IMG/VR virus record: IMGVR_UViG_3300035670_001303
Coordinates: 1 to 22,814 of that record
Reading direction: 5' to 3' (one strand)
DNA: 22,814 nucleotides
DNA from: a virus
Under the pieces are notes generated by a model. It was given only the letters and a program-made list of their open reading frames with translations. It was not told where the DNA came from and searched no databases. Position numbers and translations under genes: made by a program. Shown in pieces: positions 18,601-22,814 of this stretch. The first letter of the stretch is position 1. Every line of letters starts with the position of its first letter.

Positions 18601-19695
18601 AATATAGAAGACGTTCTCACTATCGATCTACCCATTTTTGAAATAGAGAGTTCTGATGAACATATATCTTTTATGGTCTCTTCAGACGAATCACAAGAAA
18701 GATATAGGCTTTATGCAATAAATAAACTAAATGGAGAACAATATTCTAATGTGGTTTTTTATAAGAATGGAATAGAGTGTCAAAATGTTTATCTAGAAAA
18801 AAATGAATGGAATTGCATATCTTTATCTTTTACTAATCCGCTAAATGTGTCCTCCTATACGGGATCTATGAAGATATACAGCGGAATAACATTTAATAAT
18901 TTTTCTTACTTCCTTTCTGAAGGTCTTGATGAAATTGCCACAATCATTCCAAGAATATGGTCCGAAATCTTGTCAGATGGCACAGGAAACAACTTCTCAT
19001 GGAGATATTGGTACGGAACTGTAGACGAAAACATTTCCCCAAATACTTCATTCGAATCCAATCTTTCTGGTTATTCGTCCCCGCAAACATTATCTTTAAA
19101 CACAAACTCTCTATATTCTTATCAAGGTCAAAATAGTGCCCTAGGCGTTATATCTAATCTTTCGGATACGGAGGTTATTTCTGTTGACGCGGGTATATCT
19201 GTAGAATCTGGTCAATCATATATAATTACTGCTAAATTCTATGTACCAAGCGGCTCTCCTTTAATTGGCAAAACAATAACTATATCTGGCGAGGGTGGAT
19301 CAGGATATACCAATAGTTCAGAGTCACTTGCCGTAGCGACATTGGCTGCCGACAAATGGGTTACAGCCAGAAGAAAAATAGTAATGTCTTCTACTTCGAT
19401 GCCAAAAATTTCTGCAGAACTAAACAACACTACTGGGGCATCTTCTGCATCAATATATATCGATGATATAAAAATTGAAAAATTGATTGTTCAGCCAGAT
19501 ATTAAAAAATGGAGAAACCTGTATGTTTTAGATTCAGGATCTCAGTATGCCTTGACTCCAGCAGACATATTTTCCTCATATGTTGGAACGAATAATAATC
19601 CAGTAGACGACGGCTTTGGAATTGGCATTCTAAATGACGACTTTACTGCCTTTTCTGAAATATTGTGGTCCACAACTGTCGGAAAACCTGCATAA
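15667..19695 (+). CDS. Large minor tail protein with LamG-like and CBM-like domains
   Basis: 1342 residues, by far the largest protein here. The N-terminus (RYATKIFSEHPIALWPIDDD) is the start style of large minor tail proteins in actinobacterial phages. A concanavalin/LamG-like jelly-roll lies at about 285-415 (LTLEFWLRID, then NWYRPMLVHLVYSASRILLLI). The middle (about 430-1100) is a chain of further beta-rich modules. A carbohydrate-binding-like module (CBM 4/9 style) spans about 1125-1278, with N-x-S-F-E at the start, SYIITAKFYV inside and ASIYIDDIKIE near the end. Together these suggest a baseplate or fibre protein that contacts surface sugars. Domain names are from memory of the folds. 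It is predicted to be translated from a leaderless message. Confidence 0.8.
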   Translation: MSVVSNRYATKIFSEHPIALWPIDDDAYFLSLISLSDQDLTTWDTDKCSITTSEIFSISDDPPFKNEPLYYIIGDASEITSVTDIEVFQSDVFQLEDLNEQLKTFCINLYVYQDSSYVNYYEFGYRYFNSTSLSTEEVSFRVGASQQKGWINFNETFNVSQFDSETAEIFVRANVNDGGLAGDYNFIINGLSIGQWSESFSSKSLGSFTQLLPADTDLSTVQAVPSEQYGPLSNSAYYIVENGRLLAVNNSVPMVFGSENSTSLYPTESDLPSFIFPGEGFLSERGRYRSLTLEFWLRIDVNTNTEKRIFGPLDSDYGIYVSESQISLVFGNQIATHNIQNWYRPMLVHLVYSASRILLLINSEEVIEIQIDQDSIELPTTNEWLGFYSYSDIRLFQIDCVSIFPYEIPATVAKRRFVWGQGVESQEIIDSSFKGKTASINFANANYAVNAVYPDKERWDAGSYSNVIATTNYVEMPDYALPNIFLSGRDVDIWYEDNKKVNDVEYLVAHPNFITFRPNLNQAETEWQINGTNWTEKCYLQFSSANILGSPISSLYGIFELKEDIETDRPLIHIVNALSGKRFEININSYDLSYSFDGVELFSVDTSEQEHVVAGIHIPTLSQNFGYDLASFFASYENLEIYVGGAPDTANTVYETFESKIYKVSFSNESNYSEISNFFNANGFANYDEEQLFGYSATYTLAPFEKYNRFFLDISVSAYWEEYFPLYYFAKYITLNGAADYYDLDFLQFNVGYQPYIEKTPTAVEEITPEQIFNNQIKLKEIDFSKSSIKTFATFQLMAEGANEPMDNFPYTKQLDSTYTVDAALENTEEDPYKAYRTKFYIKDGSIIYPPKNISIEDVAIVIHMKIDHECILTNPIQIRNMEISSRALDLNSENPISTKFGKNVYPYTKSGIYFNYKNQNSVLIGKENSPYLYLTDKSGIEILQPRKINKESGILIPINESKQEDSYISAMQIFIKNNIEDVLTIDLPIFEIESSDEHISFMVSSDESQERYRLYAINKLNGEQYSNVVFYKNGIECQNVYLEKNEWNCISLSFTNPLNVSSYTGSMKIYSGITFNNFSYFLSEGLDEIATIIPRIWSEILSDGTGNNFSWRYWYGTVDENISPNTSFESNLSGYSSPQTLSLNTNSLYSYQGQNSALGVISNLSDTEVISVDAGISVESGQSYIITAKFYVPSGSPLIGKTITISGEGGSGYTNSSESLAVATLAADKWVTARRKIVMSSTSMPKISAELNNTTGASSASIYIDDIKIEKLIVQPDIKKWRNLYVLDSGSQYALTPADIFSSYVGTNNNPVDDGFGIGILNDDFTAFSEILWSTTVGKPA

Positions 19696-19697
19696 TC

Positions 19698-19706
19698 TGG
19701 TACAAT
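19698..19706 (+). promoter_or_regulatory. Extended -10 promoter for 19714 and the portal gene
   Basis: TGG-TACAAT, hexamer 19701-19706, 2 bases after the upstream stop. Expected start 19713, one base before the ATG at 19714, so the message would be leaderless or nearly so. A GTG at 19708 lies upstream of the expected start. Confidence 0.55.
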
Positions 19707-19713
19707 TGTGGTT

Positions 19714-20106
19714 ATGAGCAATACTAGAAAAGCAAAAATTGGGAAAACAAAGATCACACAGATTGACAAGGGAACTGGTCAAAGAGCCATGTTCGGCTAT
19801 GAGTGGGGGCTATATTTTTGGAAATTGCCAGACGGACATCTATTTAAAGATGATGAGGGAAGAATGCTTAACATCCCCTCAGTCAAGGGAGACTTGAGCC
19901 AAATGGCAAAACTGCGTCAGGCAGCAGCCCACTATGGTCAGCCAGATGGTGAACCATGGTTCTATGCTGGTGTAAATCGTGCAACTGATGAAGAGTATGC
20001 AGAACAACTTGACAGATTAAATGAGGGTCTGCTTCCCACCATGAACGACCTTGGTGCAGTTCAGGCTGCAAAGAAGACTGCTGAACTATATGGAGATGCT
20101 GAATAA
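19714..20106 (+). CDS. Hypothetical protein preceding the portal, 130 aa
   Basis: 130 residues with a basic start (NTRKAKIGKTKITQIDKG), an aromatic middle (FGYEWGLYFWKLPDGHLFKDDEG) and a helical acidic C-terminus (EEYAEQLDRLNEGLLP, AAKKTAELYGDAE). There is no known domain. Its stop overlaps the portal start (TAATG), so it is made together with the portal; a virion or assembly role is likely from position only. It occupies the place where a terminase subunit might be expected but shows no ATPase or nuclease motif. Confidence 0.65.
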   Translation: MSNTRKAKIGKTKITQIDKGTGQRAMFGYEWGLYFWKLPDGHLFKDDEGRMLNIPSVKGDLSQMAKLRQAAAHYGQPDGEPWFYAGVNRATDEEYAEQLDRLNEGLLPTMNDLGAVQAAKKTAELYGDAE

Positions 20107-21737
20107 TGAGTGAGCCTTTTATCGATGCAAAAATGGCAGATGCCATCATTGAAAATGAATTTGCCAACTCAGACCCATTCTCAAAGTCATGGTCAGACTT
20201 ATCCTCTCTAAAGGGATTAAACAAAAACTTTAAGAGAAGAGTTTCAAGAACTGAAAAGGCCAACTCAACAATTACCAATATTCCAAGATCGCCAAGCGGA
20301 GCGATTGATCCAAGGTATCTAAGCGATTCTAAGGCAGTCCACCAGGGGCAATCAAAAGAGGCTTCTTCAAAACAAATCAACCCTGGTCAGGTATACAGAA
20401 ATGGCTACGGAATCTTTGATCTTATTACGCCTCCATACAATCTTTATGAACTTTCTGCTTATTACGATACGTCGTTTGCCAATCACGCAGCGGTAGACAC
20501 AAAGGTTTCTAACAGCGTCGGTCTTGGGTATGAACTTCATACTACTGCATCAACAATGATGAAGTTAGAGGCAATGGAAAACGAATCTGCTAAGAATAAG
20601 GCCAGAAGACGCATTGAGCAAATGAAAATGCAAATGTCTGACTGGCTAGAATCATTAAACGATGATGACAGCCTAACAAAGACATTGGAAAAAGTTGTCA
20701 CAGATATGCAGGCAACTGGAAACGGATATATTGAAGTTGGTAGAACGGTAACTGGAGAAATCGGATATGTTGGACATATTCCAGCAACAACGATGCGAGT
20801 AAGAAGAATTCGTGATGGATATATTCAAATTATTGCTGGCACAATTGTTTACTTTAGAAACTTTGGGGCCACAAACTCAAATCCTGTAACTGATGATCCA
20901 CGACCAAATGAGATCATTCATCTCAAGGAATATTCCCCACTTAATACTTTCTATGGAATTCCAGACATTATTTCTGCCATGACTTCTTTGCAGGGCGACC
21001 AAATGGCAGCCAGATATAACCTTGATTATTTTGAAAATAAGGCTGTTCCAAGATACGTTATTACTGTTAAGGGCGCAAAACTTTCACCAGAGGCAGAAGA
21101 CAAACTCTTTAGATTCTTCCAAACAAGTCTAAAGGGGCAAAGTCATAGAACTCTGTATATCCCACTTCCTGGAGACAGCGAGGGAAATAAGATTGAGTTT
21201 GAGATGCATCCTGTTGAGAATAGCGTTCAAGAAGCATCATTTGACAAATATCGTCAGCGTAATAGAGATGACATTCTTATGGCGCATCAGGTTCCTTTAT
21301 CGAAACTTGGCGGAGTAGATGGATCTTCTATGTCTGCAGCCATGAGCCAGGATAGAACATTTAGGGATCAGGTCGCAAAGCCTTTGCAGGAGTATGTAGA
21401 GAAGGCCATTAATAAAATTGTTAAGGAAAAGACTGACGTTCTTGCTCTTAAGTTTAATCAAGCCAGCCTTACCGATGAAGTTGCTCAGTCTCAGATTTAC
21501 GAACGATATGCAAAGATTAAGGCCATGATGCCAAATGAAATTCGTGAACAAATTGGCTTGCCACAGATGGATGGTGGAGACCAGCCACTTGAACTTACTG
21601 CGCGACAGGCTACAGATACTAGGGCAAATGTTCGCGGTACAAGAGCAAGAGATACTGAGAGATCTAACAATCAATCTGATGGTCCAGGAGCAATAACGGG
21701 AAGAAACCCAAAGGGCGAAGGCCCAAAAACTTCATAG
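20106..21737 (+). CDS. Phage portal protein
   Basis: 543 residues, usual portal length. The portal forms the dodecameric ring at one capsid vertex through which DNA is packaged and to which the tail joins. Family signs: GIFDLITPPYNLYELSAYYD at about 99-118, ATGNGYIEVGR at about 201-211, HLKEYSPLNTFYGIPDII at about 270-287 (the conserved IHL-x-G/YGxP core), the FENKAVPRYVI stretch that follows the YNLDYF helix, and a C-terminal Q-x-x-R-D-D-I-L-MAHQVP (about 377-400). It ends in a disordered Gly/Asn/Arg-rich tail. It resembles the HK97/PBSX-type portals, in keeping with an XkdF-type protease next to it. The ATG shares its A with the upstream stop. Confidence 0.92.
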   Translation: MSEPFIDAKMADAIIENEFANSDPFSKSWSDLSSLKGLNKNFKRRVSRTEKANSTITNIPRSPSGAIDPRYLSDSKAVHQGQSKEASSKQINPGQVYRNGYGIFDLITPPYNLYELSAYYDTSFANHAAVDTKVSNSVGLGYELHTTASTMMKLEAMENESAKNKARRRIEQMKMQMSDWLESLNDDDSLTKTLEKVVTDMQATGNGYIEVGRTVTGEIGYVGHIPATTMRVRRIRDGYIQIIAGTIVYFRNFGATNSNPVTDDPRPNEIIHLKEYSPLNTFYGIPDIISAMTSLQGDQMAARYNLDYFENKAVPRYVITVKGAKLSPEAEDKLFRFFQTSLKGQSHRTLYIPLPGDSEGNKIEFEMHPVENSVQEASFDKYRQRNRDDILMAHQVPLSKLGGVDGSSMSAAMSQDRTFRDQVAKPLQEYVEKAINKIVKEKTDVLALKFNQASLTDEVAQSQIYERYAKIKAMMPNEIREQIGLPQMDGGDQPLELTARQATDTRANVRGTRARDTERSNNQSDGPGAITGRNPKGEGPKTS

Positions 21738-21768
21738 TACCATAATATAAAAAATCTGTAACAAATGG

Positions 21769-21776
21769 TGTATAAT
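21769..21776 (+). promoter_or_regulatory. -10 promoter element for the prohead protease
   Basis: TG directly before TATAAT (hexamer 21771-21776). Expected start near 21783, leaving only about 4 nt before the ATG at 21787. No ribosome site lies between, so translation is probably leaderless-like. Confidence 0.5.
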
Positions 21777-21786
21777 TGTAAGTGAT

Positions 21787-22814
21787 ATGGAACTAAATAA
21801 ATCGCATTGGTCTACAAAAGACCAAAGAATCAATCTTTCCATGCCTATCAGCAAGGTAGATAAAGAGCGCAGAATCGTTTCTGGCTTTGCTACTTTGGAT
21901 AATTTAGATCGTCAAGGCGATGTAGTTCCAGCAGAAGCAAGCAAAAAGGCTTTCGAAAGATTTCGCGGAAATGTCCGTGAAATGCATCAGCCTATCGCCG
22001 TTGGCAAGATAGTGTCTTTCAAGGAGGACAAATATTTTGACCCAGAGGACAAGAAGTTTTATAACGGCATCTATGTTTCTGCGTATGTAAGCAAGGGCGC
22101 ACAAGATACCTGGGAAAAGGTTCTTGATGGCACCCTTACAGGTTTTTCTATTGGTGGGGAAATTAATGATGCAGACGACATGTATGACGAGAACATGGAC
22201 AAGTCTTATCGTGTAATCAAGGATTATGATCTCAGCGAATTATCTCTTGTTGACAATCCTGCTAATCAATTTGCCAACGTCATTTCTATTGAAAAGGCTT
22301 CAGATGGCAACCATCTCCATGGCTATCTTTCCAAGGCAACTATTGAAAACGTTTTTTGGTGTAAGGGTGACGACGTTATTACAATGTCATTTAATGCAAA
22401 TCTTGCCTGCCCACAATGCGACAAGGCAATGGCAAACATTGGTTTTGTGGAAACAAATGATGGAGACAAAGCATCTGTAGTTAAGTCAATTATTTCTAAA
22501 GTAAAGAAATCAGAGATTCAAAAGGGAATCGAAGACGGCTCATTCGTAAAGTTTGACGGTAATTATGGAAAAGTAGATCAGGTTATTTTGCACGGCGGAG
22601 CCAGACTTTCTTCTGAAGAAGTTGCTGTATTGGCAAAAGCAGATGATCCCGTTGTAATCATCAAAGTTTACTCAGAAAATAACGGTACAATAGTTCCTAC
22701 AAACCGTCGCGTTATTAAAAATATTTCTTCATTAGAAAAGGTTAATGCGATAAGTAAATCAGAGGTAAAGGAGGTTAGCAAGATGGACTCAGACATTGTT
22801 GTAGTAGAAGAAAT
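21787..22814 (+). CDS. XkdF-type prohead protease, 3' end outside window
   Basis: Reading from ATG 21787 gives 342 codons without a stop to the window edge. Residues 20-170 look like the phage prohead serine protease/XkdF fold: SGFATLDNLDRQGDVV, H67 in REMHQPI, S121 in LTGFSIGGE, and ELSLVDNPAN at 151-160. H67, S121 and probably E151 fit the family's catalytic set. Then follow an insert with a CPQC pair (208-211) and a small beta domain at about 247-316 (GSFVKFDGNYGKVDQVI ... DDPVVIIKVY), of a type I have seen appended to XkdF proteins. It would cut the scaffold and capsid during head maturation. It directly follows the portal, as expected. The role of the extra domains is unknown. Confidence 0.85.
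   Translation, partial: MELNKSHWSTKDQRINLSMPISKVDKERRIVSGFATLDNLDRQGDVVPAEASKKAFERFRGNVREMHQPIAVGKIVSFKEDKYFDPEDKKFYNGIYVSAYVSKGAQDTWEKVLDGTLTGFSIGGEINDADDMYDENMDKSYRVIKDYDLSELSLVDNPANQFANVISIEKASDGNHLHGYLSKATIENVFWCKGDDVITMSFNANLACPQCDKAMANIGFVETNDGDKASVVKSIISKVKKSEIQKGIEDGSFVKFDGNYGKVDQVILHGGARLSSEEVAVLAKADDPVVIIKVYSENNGTIVPTNRRVIKNISSLEKVNAISKSEVKEVSKMDSDIVVVEE

Noticed and set aside
19883-20380. Minus-strand 165-codon frame
   Set aside because: It lies opposite the 130-residue gene and the portal start; sequence is Leu/His-rich shadow without motifs.
22226-22480. Plus-strand 84-codon frame
   Set aside because: It is an alternative frame inside the prohead protease, which stays open through the region and has family motifs.
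1-22814. CRISPR arrays, tRNA genes, integrase or attachment sites
   Set aside because: No regularly spaced direct repeats, cloverleaf-like sequence or recombinase motif was found by eye; a tRNA scan could still find a cryptic tRNA.

Overview
This window reads as part of a tailed double-stranded DNA phage (Caudoviricetes) genome. It has a portal protein, an XkdF-type prohead protease, a large LamG-type minor tail protein, a run of tail-fibre and tail-tip genes, an r1t-type holin, and phage nucleotide-metabolism genes (flavin-dependent thymidylate synthase ThyX and a vitamin-B12-dependent class II ribonucleotide reductase). No integrase, repressor or host gene is visible. The holin family, ThyX plus class II RNR, and the style of the minor tail protein fit a phage of an actinobacterium. 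The low GC of most of the window and the aquatic-type tail-fibre families make a low-GC aquatic actinobacterial host plausible. The host is inference only.

Layout. (1) 1-1212, minus strand, GC-rich: six tiny genes packed with ATGA/GTGA/TAATG overlaps (the leftmost runs off the window) plus a separate 35-residue Cys/His-rich protein. They are served by copies of a conserved element (TGTCAGACCC then TGnTANNNT). (2) 1213-1516: divergent control region with several dyads. (3) 1517-3592, plus strand: an endonuclease VII-like protein with extra Cys clusters, a small Cys-rich protein, then a membrane and lysis-like cluster (2-TM protein, r1t-type holin, 4-TM protein, TM plus coiled-coil protein). 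No endolysin is in the window. (4) 3528-4557, minus strand: thyX followed by an overlapping HNH endonuclease gene, inside a locally GC-rich patch. (5) 4740-12783, plus strand: twelve tail-tip and tail-fibre-like genes, including a duplicated cassette. (6) 12831-15607: a conserved-looking protein of unknown role and nrdJ. (7) 15667-22814: a 1342-residue LamG/carbohydrate-binding tail protein, a small protein, the portal and the prohead protease, which runs off the right edge.

The most striking global signal is transcriptional. About fifteen plus-strand units start with an extended -10 element (TGn-TATAAT-like) and no obvious -35. In six units the A of the start codon lies exactly 7 nt after the last base of the -10, where a transcript would begin, which predicts leaderless mRNAs. 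Two of these (6974 and 15667) sit directly behind strong hairpin terminators, giving compact terminator/leaderless-promoter joints. A minus-strand 34-residue membrane peptide follows the same rule. How the genes work together: ThyX and NrdJ would supply dTMP and deoxynucleotides for replication, the endonucleases would act on DNA or on homing, the holin cluster would open the membrane, and the remaining genes build the capsid portal, protease and host-recognition apparatus.
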